Positions 48,301 through 57,999 of a stretch of 64,000 nt of DNA are shown one piece after another. Source of the DNA: Streptomyces sp. ISL-96 (GTDB lineage: Bacteria; Actinomycetota; Actinomycetes; Streptomycetales; Streptomycetaceae); assembly GCF_018614035.1 (NCBI RefSeq), contig NZ_JAGGPA010000019.1, positions 1-64,000 on the forward strand, in the 5' to 3' direction. Under the pieces are notes generated by a model. It did not search any database. It was not told the origin of the DNA and saw only the letters and a program-made list of their open reading frames with translations. The position numbers and the translations under genes are program-made. Positions within the stretch are counted from its first letter, which is position 1. Every line of letters starts with the position of its first letter.

Positions 48301-49870
48301 GGTGCGTGATCCTGCCGCCGGTTACGGTCAGACGTACCGGCGCCTGCGCCACCTCATCGGCCGGAGCCTCGACGGGGTCCAGGCCCAGGGCCGTGAGATC
48401 GGCCCGGAGGCCAACGGCGATACGCCCCGATGCCCCCTGTTCACCGCCCGCCACCGCCGCATGCGTCGTACAGCCCTCCAGAGCCATCAGGCCGCTCAGC
48501 GAGCGCCCCGCCTCCGCCGCGCCGCGCGGCGCACGGGCGGTCGCCAGCACCTGACGGGCGTCGTAGTGAGCGATGGGCCAGTCCGAGCCAAGGGCCAGAA
48601 CCGCGCCCGCGTCCCGCAGATCGCGGCAGCGCCACGCACGCACCGCCCGCTCGTCACCGAGCCGCTTCGACCATTCGTCGGTGTGGTCGGCGCGGGTGTA
48701 CGCGGTGTGCGGCGGCTGCATCGAGGCGATCACACCGAGCGCCGCGAAGCGGGCGATCTGGTCCTCGGGGAGGGTTTCGATGTGCTCGATGCGGTGGCGC
48801 AGACGACCGCTCGCACCCAGCGCTTCCACGGTGTCCAGGACATGACGCACAGCCGCGTCACCGATGGCGTGGGTGGCCGTGCGTACGCCCGCCGCGTGGA
48901 GGTGGCGCACCGCCTCGCTGTACGCCGCCGGGTCCGGCCAGAACGCCTCCGTCCCCTGGCCGTGGCAGTCCGCGTGCTCCAGCCACGCGGTGCCGCCCTC
49001 GACCGTGCCGTCCATGAAGAACTTGACGCCGCCGACGCGCCACAGGCGGCCTGACTCCTTCTGCAGGGCGACAAGTCCGTCGAGGTCGGCGGCGTCCGCG
49101 CCCGGCATGCACCACGGGGCGAGGAGGAGCCGTACGGGAAGGTCGCCCGTCTCCTCGACCGCGGCGAGCAGCTCCAGGGAGTCGCCGCCGAGGTCCATGA
49201 CATGGGCTCCGGTCAGGCCGGTGGCGGCCATCGCGGAGAGCAGCTCCCCCAGGCGGGCGCGGCGCTCGGTGTACGACGGCCTGGGCGCCACGGCGTACAC
49301 GAGGTCCATGGCAGCGTGCTCGATGAGGTGCCCGGTGGGACGGCCGTCGGTGTCGCAGACGATCTCGGAACGCTGCGCGAAAGTACGCGGCCCGGTGATT
49401 CCGGCGGCCTGGAGTGCGGCGCCGTTGACGAGGGCCGAGTGTCCGTCGTACAGCCGGATGAAGGTGGGGGCGCCGGCGAGCGCGTCCTCGATGAGGGCGC
49501 GGTCGACGGGCCGGCCGCCGAAGGCATTGTGGTCGAGGCCGAAGGCGACGATCCAGCCGCCCTCGTCGCGTTCGGCGCCCGCGAGGGCGGCGCGGAGCGC
49601 GTCGAGGTCGCGTACGGCGGAGAGATCGAGCCCGGTGGACATCTCCAGGCCCCACACGGGGTGGCTGTGGCTGTCGACGAGGCCGGGGGTGAGGGTCGCC
49701 CCGGTGAGGTCGACGGTTTCGGTGCCGGGCCCGCGCCAGTCCCGTACGTCCGACGCGTCGCCGACGGCGGCGATCAGTCCGTTCCGTACGGCGACGGCGG
49801 TCGCTTCGGGGCGGGTGGGGTCGAGGGTGCGGACGCGGGCCCCGGTGAGGATGAGATCGGCTTCAGGCAC
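48293..49870 (-). CDS. YtcJ-like amidohydrolase (Amidohydro_3)
   Basis: A 525-residue metal-dependent amidohydrolase. The N-terminal composite beta-sandwich leads into LTPGLVDSHSHPVWG with the first two metal-binding His. ATHAIGDAAV and HRIEHIETLP carry further ligand His, and LALGSDWPIAHYD carries the active-site Asp. The family splits amide bonds or deaminates small molecules; relatives include formamide-type enzymes. It is the gene after a permease gene on the same strand with 15 bases between, so the pair probably imports and degrades a nitrogen compound. Confidence 0.9.
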   Translation of the reverse strand: MPEADLILTGARVRTLDPTRPEATAVAVRNGLIAAVGDASDVRDWRGPGTETVDLTGATLTPGLVDSHSHPVWGLEMSTGLDLSAVRDLDALRAALAGAERDEGGWIVAFGLDHNAFGGRPVDRALIEDALAGAPTFIRLYDGHSALVNGAALQAAGITGPRTFAQRSEIVCDTDGRPTGHLIEHAAMDLVYAVAPRPSYTERRARLGELLSAMAATGLTGAHVMDLGGDSLELLAAVEETGDLPVRLLLAPWCMPGADAADLDGLVALQKESGRLWRVGGVKFFMDGTVEGGTAWLEHADCHGQGTEAFWPDPAAYSEAVRHLHAAGVRTATHAIGDAAVRHVLDTVEALGASGRLRHRIEHIETLPEDQIARFAALGVIASMQPPHTAYTRADHTDEWSKRLGDERAVRAWRCRDLRDAGAVLALGSDWPIAHYDARQVLATARAPRGAAEAGRSLSGLMALEGCTTHAAVAGGEQGASGRIAVGLRADLTALGLDPVEAPADEVAQAPVRLTVTGGRITHRG

Positions 49871-49885
49871 GTTCTTGCGCTTCCT

Positions 49886-51352
49886 TTACTCGGTGGGTTC
49901 GGCGGCGAAGTCCGCGTACACCTCGGGCCTGCTGCGGCGCAGGCGCAGGGCGATGGCGATGCCCATGAGGAAGACGGCGGGCACGACCGCGACGAGAGTG
50001 ATGTTGATGGCCGGGGTGGCGCCCGTGAAGAGCTCGACGTTCGTTGCCACCAGGTAGAGGGCGACGGTGAGCAGCACGGTGGCCACGGCCGGGGCGATGG
50101 TGGTGCGCCAGATGTTCTCGGTGTGGCTGATGTGCCGGAAGAAGAACGGCACGGCGATCGCGGCGAGCAGTTGCAGCGCCATCAGGCCGATCATGCCGGG
50201 GGTGTTCACCCACAGCAGCAGCTCCGTGTACGGGTCAGCCCCGGCCAGCGCGAAGCCGAGGACGACGACCAGGCCCAGCGCGGTCTGCGCGGCTCCGGCG
50301 AGGTAGGGCGAGCGGTGGCGGTGGTGGACCTTGCCCATCGCGGCGGGCAGGACGCCTTCCTCGGCGAGGGAGAGCCCGTACCGGTTGATGGCGTTGTGGA
50401 AGGCGAGGAGGGACGCGATGACGCTGGAGACGATGAGGATGTGCATCAGATCCGCGGCCCAGCCGCCGACGTACGTGGTGATGGCGGTGAAGAAGAGCCC
50501 GCCGGCGTCGTCGGTGGCGGCCTGGACGACCTTGGCGGAGCCGTACGCCTGGATGACCGTCCAGACGACGAAGGCGTAGAAGAGGCCGAGGAAGCCGACG
50601 GCGATGTAGGTGGCGCGCGGGACCGTACGGCCGGGATCGCGGGCCTCGCGGCGGTAGATGGCCGTGGATTCGAAGCCGGTGAACGCGGCGAAGGCCATGG
50701 CGAGTACGGCGACCATGCCGGGCCCGGCCATGTTGCCGGGGGTGAAGGAGTCGGCGGAGAGCCCGTGCGCGCCGCCCTCAAGGAGAACGCCTCCCGCCAG
50801 CAGCACCAGAATCCCGGTCTCGGCGAGGAGCAGTACGCCGAGGACCTTGGCGCCGAAGTCGATGGACCGGTAGCCGAGGTACCAGACCAGCAGGAGCCCG
50901 GCGAGGGACACGGGGAGCCACGGTATGTCGATGCCCCAGAGGGACTTGGCGGTGTCCTGGGTGGCGCTGCCGAGCAGGCCGTAGACGCCGATCTCCATGC
51001 CGTTGTAGCCGATCATGGCGAGCAGCGCGGCGCCCATGCCGACGGGGCGGCCGAGGCCCCGGGTGATGTACGCGTAGAAACCGCCGCCGTGCCGGACGTA
51101 CCGCGTCATGGCGGTGAACCCGACGGCGAAGACGGCGAGCGTGATGCCGGCCATCAGGTAGCCGGCCAGGGCGCCGACGCCGCCGAGCATGATGGCGAGG
51201 GGGGCGACGCCGGCCATGACGGTGAGCGGGGCGGCGGCCGAGACGACGAAGAAGACGATGTCCGAGGGGCCGAGGGTGGCGCGGCGGAGGGTGGGCGTCG
51301 GCTCGGCGGCTGGCCCGGTTCTCTCCGGGGAGGTCTTGGGGGTCACAGACAT
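49886..51352 (-). CDS. APC superfamily amino acid/amine permease
   Basis: A 488-residue membrane protein with about twelve hydrophobic segments. ATLGPSDIVFFVVSAAAPLTVMAG at the first helix and GFESTAIYRREARDPGRTVPRATYIA (the conserved loop after helix six) are typical of APC amino acid transporters. Substrate unknown; a nitrogen-containing compound fits its neighbour, the amidohydrolase. The ATG at 51352 is divergent from a TetR gene, and a palindromic operator lies between them. Confidence 0.92.
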   Translation of the reverse strand: MSVTPKTSPERTGPAAEPTPTLRRATLGPSDIVFFVVSAAAPLTVMAGVAPLAIMLGGVGALAGYLMAGITLAVFAVGFTAMTRYVRHGGGFYAYITRGLGRPVGMGAALLAMIGYNGMEIGVYGLLGSATQDTAKSLWGIDIPWLPVSLAGLLLVWYLGYRSIDFGAKVLGVLLLAETGILVLLAGGVLLEGGAHGLSADSFTPGNMAGPGMVAVLAMAFAAFTGFESTAIYRREARDPGRTVPRATYIAVGFLGLFYAFVVWTVIQAYGSAKVVQAATDDAGGLFFTAITTYVGGWAADLMHILIVSSVIASLLAFHNAINRYGLSLAEEGVLPAAMGKVHHRHRSPYLAGAAQTALGLVVVLGFALAGADPYTELLLWVNTPGMIGLMALQLLAAIAVPFFFRHISHTENIWRTTIAPAVATVLLTVALYLVATNVELFTGATPAINITLVAVVPAVFLMGIAIALRLRRSRPEVYADFAAEPTE

Positions 51353-51407
51353 GCGGGGACAGGCCCTTCTGCGGCAGGCGGGGAGGCAGGGGCGACACGA
51401 CCGTCAC

Positions 51408-51438
51408 ACCGAAAACCTAAAGGCTTTCGGTTTTCGGT
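51408..51438. promoter_or_regulatory. Palindromic TetR operator
   Basis: ACCGAAAACC (51408-51417) and GGTTTTCGGT (51429-51438) are exact complements with an 11-base spacer, located in the divergent region between the permease and TetR genes. The tract is AT-rich, and a further TTTCGG overlaps the right arm. Confidence 0.6.
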
Positions 51439-51508
51439 TTCGGGCAATGTAGCCTCCCGACGGGGATCCGGGAAGACCTGACATTGACCTGAGATTGAGG
51501 GGACCGAC

Positions 51509-52126
51509 ATGGGCCGGCCGCGCACACCGCTCCTGGACCGGGAGCGCATCGCCACGACGGCGCTGGAGCTCGTCGACGAGCAGGGCGAGTTCAGCGTCCC
51601 GCAGATCGCGCGGCGGCTGGGGGTACAGACGGGGTCGGTCTACCACCATGTGGAGGGCCGCGACGGGATCGTCGAGCTGCTGCGCATACGGGTCGCCTCC
51701 GCCATCGACGCCTCGACCCTGGAGCTGGAGCCTTGGGACGCGGCGCTGGCCGCCTGGGCCCGCTCGTACCGCGCGGCGTTCGCCGCCCACCCGCGGGCGA
51801 TCCCGCTGCTCATGACCTCGCCGGTGCGCGCGCCGAAGGTTCTCGACCAGTACGAGCGCGCGGTACGGCTGCTGCTGGACGCGGGCTTCGGGACGGCGGA
51901 CGTGATGGCCGTGATCAGCGCGCTGGAGAACCTGGTGCTGGGCTCCGCGCTGGACATGGCGGCGCCGGAGACGATGTGGGAACTCCCGGACGAGACGGCG
52001 ACACCGGACCTGGCCCTCGCCCTGGCGGCGGCGGGCCCGAACCGCACGCACGCGGCGTTCGACTTGGCCCTGGAGGGCTTCATCGCGCACTGCCGTCGCC
52101 TGTTGGGCGGCGGCGCCTCTGCCTAG
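51509..52126 (+). CDS. TetR family transcriptional regulator
   Basis: A 205-residue TetR protein with IATTALELVDEQGEFSVPQIARRLGVQTGSVYHHVEGRDGIVELLR as DNA-binding domain and a TetR_C-like ligand domain. GAGGGG precedes the ATG. It is divergent from the permease-amidohydrolase pair and presumably represses it through the palindrome at 51408-51438. Confidence 0.92.
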   Translation: MGRPRTPLLDRERIATTALELVDEQGEFSVPQIARRLGVQTGSVYHHVEGRDGIVELLRIRVASAIDASTLELEPWDAALAAWARSYRAAFAAHPRAIPLLMTSPVRAPKVLDQYERAVRLLLDAGFGTADVMAVISALENLVLGSALDMAAPETMWELPDETATPDLALALAAAGPNRTHAAFDLALEGFIAHCRRLLGGGASA

Positions 52127-52262
52127 AGGCAACTGCTACGCACCACTTCCGTGCGACTACTTGGGAAGTGGGAGATCTTGCGGGCATTGGTTGTGATGCG
52201 GGCCCGAAGTGGACCGCCGCCCTGGACGCGCGCACATCCGTACGCACTGGGCGAGTTAGCCC

Positions 52263-55262
52263 TCAGGCCCCGTAGAACAGCTCCTCGGCGACCGCCCGCG
52301 CCCGTCGCGTCGTGCGCCGGTAGTCGTCGAGCATGTCGCCGACATGGCCCGCCTCGTACCCCAAGTACCGCGCCACCGCCCCCAGTTCACGCCCGTCCGA
52401 CGGAAACGTGTCGCCCGCCCTCCCCCGCACCAGCATCACCGCGTTGCGCACCCGCGTCGCCAGTACCCACGCCTCGTCGAGCACCGCCGCGTCGTCCGCC
52501 GCGATGAGGTCCGCCGTCCGGGCGGCGGCCAGCGCCTCGCGCGTGCGGGGGGTCCGCAGGCCCGGCTCCGCCGCGCCGTGCCGCATCTGCAGCAGCTGGA
52601 CCGTCCACTCGACGTCGCTCAGCCCGCCGCGCCCCAGCTTCGCGTGCAGCGTCGGATCCGCCCCGCGCGGCATCCGCTCGGACTCCATGCGCGCCTTGAG
52701 CCGCCGGATGTCGCGCACCGCGTCCTCGCCGAGCCCTGCCCGCGGATACCGCAGCGGATCGACCAGCTCGACGAACCGCCGGCCGAGCTCCGCGTCCCCC
52801 GCCATCGGCTCCGCGCGCAGCAGCGCCTGGCTCTCCCAGACCAGCGACCACCGCCGGTAGTACGCCGCGTAGGAGGCGAGCGTACGCACCATCGGGCCGC
52901 TCTTGCCCTCCGGCCGCAGGTCCGCGTCGATCAGCAACGGCGGGTCAGAAGTAGGGAGTTGGAGCAGGCGCCGCATCTCCGCGACGACCGTGTTCGCCGC
53001 CTGCGCCGCCTCCTGCTCGCCCACGCCGTCCCACGGCTCGTGCACGAAAAGCACGTCCGCGTCGGAGCCGTAGCCCAGCTCGTGGCCGCCGAAGCGCCCC
53101 ATCCCGATCACCGCGAACCGCGTCGGCAGCCTGTCCCCCCACCGCTCCCGCACCACGGCCCGCAGGGCGCCCGCCAGTGTGGCGGCGTTCAGGTCGGTCA
53201 GGGCGTTGCCGACGCGGTCGACGAGTGCGCCCGGGTCCGGTTCCGCCGGGCTCTCCTCGGTTCCGTACGATCCGATGATGTCGCCCGCGGCGGTACGGAA
53301 CAGCTCCCGCCGCCGCACCCCGCGCGCCGCCGCCACCGCCGCCTCCGCGCCGTCCGCACGCCCGACAGCGGCCAGCACCTCCTGCTCCAGATGCGCCCGC
53401 CCGCGCGGCTTCAGCCCTTCGGGGTCGCCGAGCAGCGCCACCGCCTCCGGAGCCCGCAGCAGCAGATCGGGGGCGAGCCGCCCGGCCGACAGGACCCGCG
53501 CCAGATTCTCCGCCGCCGCCCCCTCGTCCCGCAGCAGCCGCAGGTACCACGGCGTCTTGCCCAGCGCGTCGGACACCTTCCGGAACCCGAGCAGGCCGGC
53601 ATCCGGGTCGGCGGAGTCCGCGAACCACCCCAGCAGCACCGGCAGCAGCGTCCGCTGGATGGCCGCCTTGCGCGTCACGCCGGACGACAGCGCCTCCAGA
53701 TGCCGCAGCGCGGCGGCCGGATCGGCGTACCCCAGGGCCTCCAGGCGCTGTCCGGCCGCCTTCGGGCTGAGCCGGATCTCGCCGGGCGCGAGCTGCGCGA
53801 CCGCGTCGAGCAGTGGCCGGTAGAAGATCTTCTCGTGCAGCCGGCGCACCACCGCGGCGTGCCGCTTCCATGCCCGGTCGAGCTGCCGGACGGGTTCCGT
53901 GCGCAGCCCGAGCGAGCGCCCGAGCCGCCGCAGATCGGCCTCGTCCTGCGGCACGAGGTGCGTGCGGCGCAGCCGGTACAGCTGGATGCGGTGCTCCATG
54001 GCGCGCAGGAAGCGGTACGCCTCGTCGAGCTGCACGGCGTCCGCCCGCCCCACGTACCCGCCGGCCGACAGCGCCTTCAGCGCGCCGAGCGTCGAGCCCT
54101 GGTGCAGGGTCGCGTCACTCCTCCCATGCACCAGCTGCAACAGCTGCACCGCGAACTCGACGTCGCGCAGCCCGCCCGGCCCCAGCTTCAGCTCGCGGTC
54201 GATCTGCGCGGCCGGGATGTTGTCGACGACGCGGCGGCGCATCTTCTGTACGTCGGACACGAAGTTGTCCCGCTCGGCGGCCTGCCACACGAGCGGCGAC
54301 ACGGCCTTGACGTACGCCTCGCCCAGCGCCAGGTCACCGGCCACCGCCCGCGCCTTGAGCAGCGCCTGGAACTCCCACGTCTTGGCCCACCGCTGGTAGT
54401 ACGCGAGGTGGCTGGACAGCGTCCGTACCAGCGGCCCATTGCGCCCCTCGGGCCTCAGGTTCGCGTCGACCGGCCAGATCGTGCCCTCGATGTTCGTCTC
54501 GGAGCAGATCCGCATGAGGTGGGAGGCGAGCCGGGTCGCGGCGCGCAGCGCGTGGTCCTCCTCGGCTCCCTGCGCCGCCCCCTCCACCGGCTCCGCCACG
54601 AAGATCACGTCCACGTCGGAGACGTAGTTCAGCTCGTGCCCGCCGCACTTGCCCATCGCGACGACCGCGAGCCGGCACACCGCGGCGTCCTCCGGAGCGG
54701 CCTTGCGGGCGATGGTGAGCGCGGCGCGCAGGGTCGCCGTCGCCAGGTCGGCCAGCTCGGCGGCCGCCTGCGCGACATCCGTCGTACCGCACACATCGCG
54801 CGCCGCGATCGACAGCAGGCACCGCCGGTACGCGACCCGCAGCGACACCGGGTCGGTGGCCTCGGCGAGACCCCGCTCGAACTCCGCGACTCCGGGATGA
54901 AGATCCGCCGCCTCGTACGTGACGAGCGCGTGCCAGTCGCGCGGATGCCGCGCCAGATGATCACCGAGCGCCTCGGACGCGCCGAGCACACCGAGCAGCC
55001 GGTCGCGCAGCGGCTTGGCGGTGACGAGGGTGTCGAGGAAGACGCGCCGCTCGTCTTCGCCCTGGGCCTCTGCGAGCCGTACGAGCCCGAGGAGCGCCAG
55101 ATCGGGATCGGCGGTCGCGCCGAGCGCGTCGAGGAGCACCGGGTCGTTGCGTACGGCGGCCAGCTCAGGCGCGCCGAGCAGCCGCTCGGCGGCGGACGGA
55201 TCGGTGAAACCGTGCCTCAGCAGCCGAGTGAAGGTGCTGCTCCTGCGCCCCGGCGCCGACAT
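52263..55262 (-). CDS. glnE: Bifunctional glutamine synthetase adenylyltransferase/deadenylase
   Basis: A 999-residue protein that adds AMP to glutamine synthetase I (GlnA) when nitrogen is rich and removes it when nitrogen is short. The ATG at 55262 has GGGAGG five bases before it. Two homologous nucleotidyltransferase domains are visible: VVAMGKCGGHELNYVSDVDVIFV in the N-terminal half (deadenylase) and VIGMGRFGGHELGYGSDADVLFV in the C-terminal half (adenylase), each with the DxD metal motif and followed by LRPEGRNGPLVRT or LRPEGKSGPMVRT. Length and order agree with GlnE. Confidence 0.97.
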   Translation of the reverse strand: MSAPGRRSSTFTRLLRHGFTDPSAAERLLGAPELAAVRNDPVLLDALGATADPDLALLGLVRLAEAQGEDERRVFLDTLVTAKPLRDRLLGVLGASEALGDHLARHPRDWHALVTYEAADLHPGVAEFERGLAEATDPVSLRVAYRRCLLSIAARDVCGTTDVAQAAAELADLATATLRAALTIARKAAPEDAAVCRLAVVAMGKCGGHELNYVSDVDVIFVAEPVEGAAQGAEEDHALRAATRLASHLMRICSETNIEGTIWPVDANLRPEGRNGPLVRTLSSHLAYYQRWAKTWEFQALLKARAVAGDLALGEAYVKAVSPLVWQAAERDNFVSDVQKMRRRVVDNIPAAQIDRELKLGPGGLRDVEFAVQLLQLVHGRSDATLHQGSTLGALKALSAGGYVGRADAVQLDEAYRFLRAMEHRIQLYRLRRTHLVPQDEADLRRLGRSLGLRTEPVRQLDRAWKRHAAVVRRLHEKIFYRPLLDAVAQLAPGEIRLSPKAAGQRLEALGYADPAAALRHLEALSSGVTRKAAIQRTLLPVLLGWFADSADPDAGLLGFRKVSDALGKTPWYLRLLRDEGAAAENLARVLSAGRLAPDLLLRAPEAVALLGDPEGLKPRGRAHLEQEVLAAVGRADGAEAAVAAARGVRRRELFRTAAGDIIGSYGTEESPAEPDPGALVDRVGNALTDLNAATLAGALRAVVRERWGDRLPTRFAVIGMGRFGGHELGYGSDADVLFVHEPWDGVGEQEAAQAANTVVAEMRRLLQLPTSDPPLLIDADLRPEGKSGPMVRTLASYAAYYRRWSLVWESQALLRAEPMAGDAELGRRFVELVDPLRYPRAGLGEDAVRDIRRLKARMESERMPRGADPTLHAKLGRGGLSDVEWTVQLLQMRHGAAEPGLRTPRTREALAAARTADLIAADDAAVLDEAWVLATRVRNAVMLVRGRAGDTFPSDGRELGAVARYLGYEAGHVGDMLDDYRRTTRRARAVAEELFYGA

Positions 55263-55600
55263 TCTGCCTCCCGCTCCGGCCGATCCCACGGTCCGTACAC
55301 CTGTCCGTACAACCGTCCGGTCAAGGTCCGGCTCCCGAGCCTATCCGCAGGAGCAGCGGGACGGCCCGCGGCCCGGCTGCCGGGAGAGCTGTGACGAATA
55401 CGACGGATGTGACGGATGTGACGGAGAAGCCCAGTGAGATCCGCAACATCACGGGTTCCGGGAGCCGATGAACCGGATCCCACGTGAAACCCTCTTCACT
55501 TCTGCTCCACAGTCAGCGCGATGATCAGCGCCGTCCTGGGCGCACCACATCTCGTACGCAGCACCACCACACACCGCCGCACACCGAAAGCACCGTTCCT
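55263..55600. other. Divergent intergenic region between glnE and the PIG-L gene
   Basis: This 338-base gap carries the glnE ribosome site at its left end, CCGTAC repeats at about 55290-55315, a nine-base tandem array (GACGGATGT twice perfectly, twice imperfectly, 55393-55428) and a CA-rich stretch before the PIG-L start. No ORF with coding character was found. Confidence 0.6.
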
Positions 55601-57922
55601 ATGCCGCCCAGGGCCCGTAGTACGTTCCGCCTGCCGCGCCGCAGCCTGCCCAGCGTCGTCCTCGCGACCCTGCTGCTGACGGTGACGGGCATCCAGCTCG
55701 CCGGTCCCGCTGGTCCGCTCGCGGACTCCGGTTCCGGGGCGGCGGCCACGACGGTGACGGCCGAAAAGCCGGACGCGGCGGTGGCGGCCGTGCCGGTCCG
55801 CGCAGGCGCGGAGTCCGTGGTGCAGATCGTCTCCCACCCGGACGACGACCTGTTCTTCATGAACCCCGACCTCAGCCAGTCCATACGCACCGGCAAGCGC
55901 CTGACCTCCGTCTACCTGACGGCGGGCGAGGCGGACGGCGTCAACTCCTTCCGCGGCGGCGCGAACGAAGGCGTCCCGCTCCCCGCGCCCGACAAGGAGC
56001 GGTACGCCGAGGCCCGGCAGAACGGCATACGTGCCGCGTACGCCGAGATGGCCACCGGCGACCGCACCAGCCCCTGGCAGCGCTCCGCGATCCGTACCGA
56101 CGGCGGCGGCTGGGCCGAGCTCGACACGCTGAAGGCGCGCCCCGAGGTGAGCCTGGTCTGGCTCCAGCTGCACGAGGCGGGCGCCAGCGCCGCGAACCGG
56201 CCGCACAGCCTGCACGGGCTGTGGGACGGCCAGGTGGCCGCGCTGGAGTCGGAGCTGTCGTCGGACACCCCGGTGACGGAGAACTTCTCGTACACCAAGG
56301 AGCAGGTCGTCCAGACCATCTCCGGGCTGCTGAAGCGCTTCCAGCCGACGTTCGTACGGATGCTCGACCCGACGAACGGCCGTGAGTCCACGCCGCGCAT
56401 GCTGCCCGACCACCAGGACCACATGTACGGCGCCAGGTTCGCCCAGCTGGCGCTCACCGAGTACGGCAAGAGCGGCGACCGCCCGCACTTCACCGTCCAG
56501 AACTACCTGGGCTACCTCAACGGCAGCCTGCCGCACGTCCTGGGCCCGGAGGCGGTGCGGGAGAAGCTGGACACGCTGAAGACGTACGCCTGGACCGAGT
56601 ACCCGGACAACTACTGCGACGCGGAGGCCGGCTGCGGCGACCGCAAGGTGGCGGGGCGGCCGACGGGCCCCGGCTGGGTGTACGGCATCCGCCACTCGCG
56701 CAACAACAGCACCTCGTGGCTCCAGAGCGGCGCGCGCGAGGGCGAGCTGTGGGCGTTCTCGGTACTGGACACGCGCCTCGCGGTCTGGCACCGCGAGCCG
56801 GGCAAGCAGGCCGGGACCGGTTCGGGATCCGGGACCAGCACCGGCACCGGGGCCGGGGCCGGCACCAGCGCCGGGGCCGCAGCCCAGCCCGCAGCCCACC
56901 CCGCGTCCGATCGCGCGTCCCGGCCGGCGTCCAATGGCGCCTCCCAGCCCGCATGGACCGGTCCGACGCTGCTCGGCGGAACCGGCCTGGACAGCGGCAT
57001 CACATCCGAGAAGCTGCCCGACGGCCGAATAGCCCTCTTCGGCACCCGCACCTCCTTTGAGGGCCCGGTCGGCTACCGCCGCGATGTCGTCACCGCCGTG
57101 CAGCGCACCGTGGGCGGTCCTTTCGGCCTCTGGCAGTCACTCGGTATGCCGCAGTCCGCCCAGGCGCCCGATTCCCTGGACATCAGCGCCCCGGCCGTGA
57201 CGGTCGACCGCGAGGGCCTGGCGACGGTCTACCTCCGCGACGGCGGCCACGCACTCAGCTCGCGTACGCAGCTCCCCGGCGGAAGCTGGACCCCGTGGCG
57301 GGCGCTGGGCGGCCGACAGCTGTTCGGCGACCCGACAGCGGCCCTCGACAGCGCGGGCCGCGCCTACGTCTTCGCGCAGACCCTCACCTCGACCGTCGTC
57401 TGGACCCAGGACGCGCCCAGCGCCCCGATGCGCGGCCCGGTTCCCACCGCGCTGCCCGCGACCCCGGTGCCGCCGACCGCCCACCCGGACGGCGACGGCG
57501 TACGCCTGTACTTCCGCAAGCCGGGCTCCGGCGCCGTCCTCTCCGCCCGGTTCGCCGCCGGGCCACCCGGCGGCGCGGTGACCGCCGCGGCTCCCGCTGC
57601 CGAAGTCACCGACCTGGGCGGCCGGGCCGGCTTCGGCCCGGTGAGCGCCACGGAGACGCTGCTGGCCGCCCGCGACGGATCCGGAAGGCTCGGCACGGCG
57701 GCGCTGCCCCTGCCCCCGGGCTCGACCGGCGTACCCCGCTGGAACCAGGGCAACTTCCTCTTCGGCGGAGCCCCCGCGTCCACCACCGACCCGACTGGCA
57801 ACACCTCCGTCGCGGCGGTGGCGCTGGACGGCCGCCTCTACTGGACCGGCCAGGGCGCCTCCGCCTGGCAGCCGGTGGGCCGGGCGCCGGTCACGACCAG
57901 CCCGGTGACCGACGTCCGCTGA
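55601..57922 (+). CDS. Secreted PIG-L/LmbE-type deacetylase with C-terminal lectin-like domain
   Basis: Start at the ATG at 55601, which begins a signal peptide (RLPRRSLPSVVLATLLLTVTGIQLAG) of a 773-residue product; longer readings lack sense. Residues about 80-370 are a PIG-L N-deacetylase with the zinc motif SHPDDDLFFMNP and the later HQDH pair. Such enzymes remove acetyl groups from N-acetylglucosamine derivatives. A Gly/Thr/Ser/Ala linker (about residues 405-450) leads to a 320-residue beta-rich domain with repeated DSAGRAYVF/DREGLATVY and WTPW/LWQSLG units, like a propeller or fucose-lectin fold. The domain probably binds glycans. Domain identity is inferred. Confidence 0.88.
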   Translation: MPPRARSTFRLPRRSLPSVVLATLLLTVTGIQLAGPAGPLADSGSGAAATTVTAEKPDAAVAAVPVRAGAESVVQIVSHPDDDLFFMNPDLSQSIRTGKRLTSVYLTAGEADGVNSFRGGANEGVPLPAPDKERYAEARQNGIRAAYAEMATGDRTSPWQRSAIRTDGGGWAELDTLKARPEVSLVWLQLHEAGASAANRPHSLHGLWDGQVAALESELSSDTPVTENFSYTKEQVVQTISGLLKRFQPTFVRMLDPTNGRESTPRMLPDHQDHMYGARFAQLALTEYGKSGDRPHFTVQNYLGYLNGSLPHVLGPEAVREKLDTLKTYAWTEYPDNYCDAEAGCGDRKVAGRPTGPGWVYGIRHSRNNSTSWLQSGAREGELWAFSVLDTRLAVWHREPGKQAGTGSGSGTSTGTGAGAGTSAGAAAQPAAHPASDRASRPASNGASQPAWTGPTLLGGTGLDSGITSEKLPDGRIALFGTRTSFEGPVGYRRDVVTAVQRTVGGPFGLWQSLGMPQSAQAPDSLDISAPAVTVDREGLATVYLRDGGHALSSRTQLPGGSWTPWRALGGRQLFGDPTAALDSAGRAYVFAQTLTSTVVWTQDAPSAPMRGPVPTALPATPVPPTAHPDGDGVRLYFRKPGSGAVLSARFAAGPPGGAVTAAAPAAEVTDLGGRAGFGPVSATETLLAARDGSGRLGTAALPLPPGSTGVPRWNQGNFLFGGAPASTTDPTGNTSVAAVALDGRLYWTGQGASAWQPVGRAPVTTSPVTDVR

Positions 57923-57925
57923 GTT

Positions 57926-57986
57926 TCGCTCGTGGGCACGGTCTGTCTTCCTAAGAGGTAAGGAACGGACAGACAGACCGCGAGCG
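57926..57986. terminator. Long stem-loop between the PIG-L and oxidoreductase genes
   Basis: TCGCTCG/CGAGCGA, CGGTCTGTC/GACAGACCG and TTCCT/AGGAA pair around an AAGAGGTA loop, with short mismatches between the blocks. It starts three bases after the PIG-L stop and ends 13 bases before the next ATG, so it could terminate, attenuate or stabilise. Confidence 0.6.
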
Positions 57987-57999
57987 AGAGGCAAGCACC

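Noticed and set aside
52344..55394. A 1016-codon forward frame opposite glnE
   Set aside because: Arg/Gln/His/Pro-rich shadow of glnE. GlnE has both catalytic motifs and a good ribosome site.
55393..55428. The nine-base tandem array before the PIG-L gene as an operator
   Set aside because: Only two units are perfect and the nine-base period does not match a helical turn; a neutral tandem expansion is as likely.
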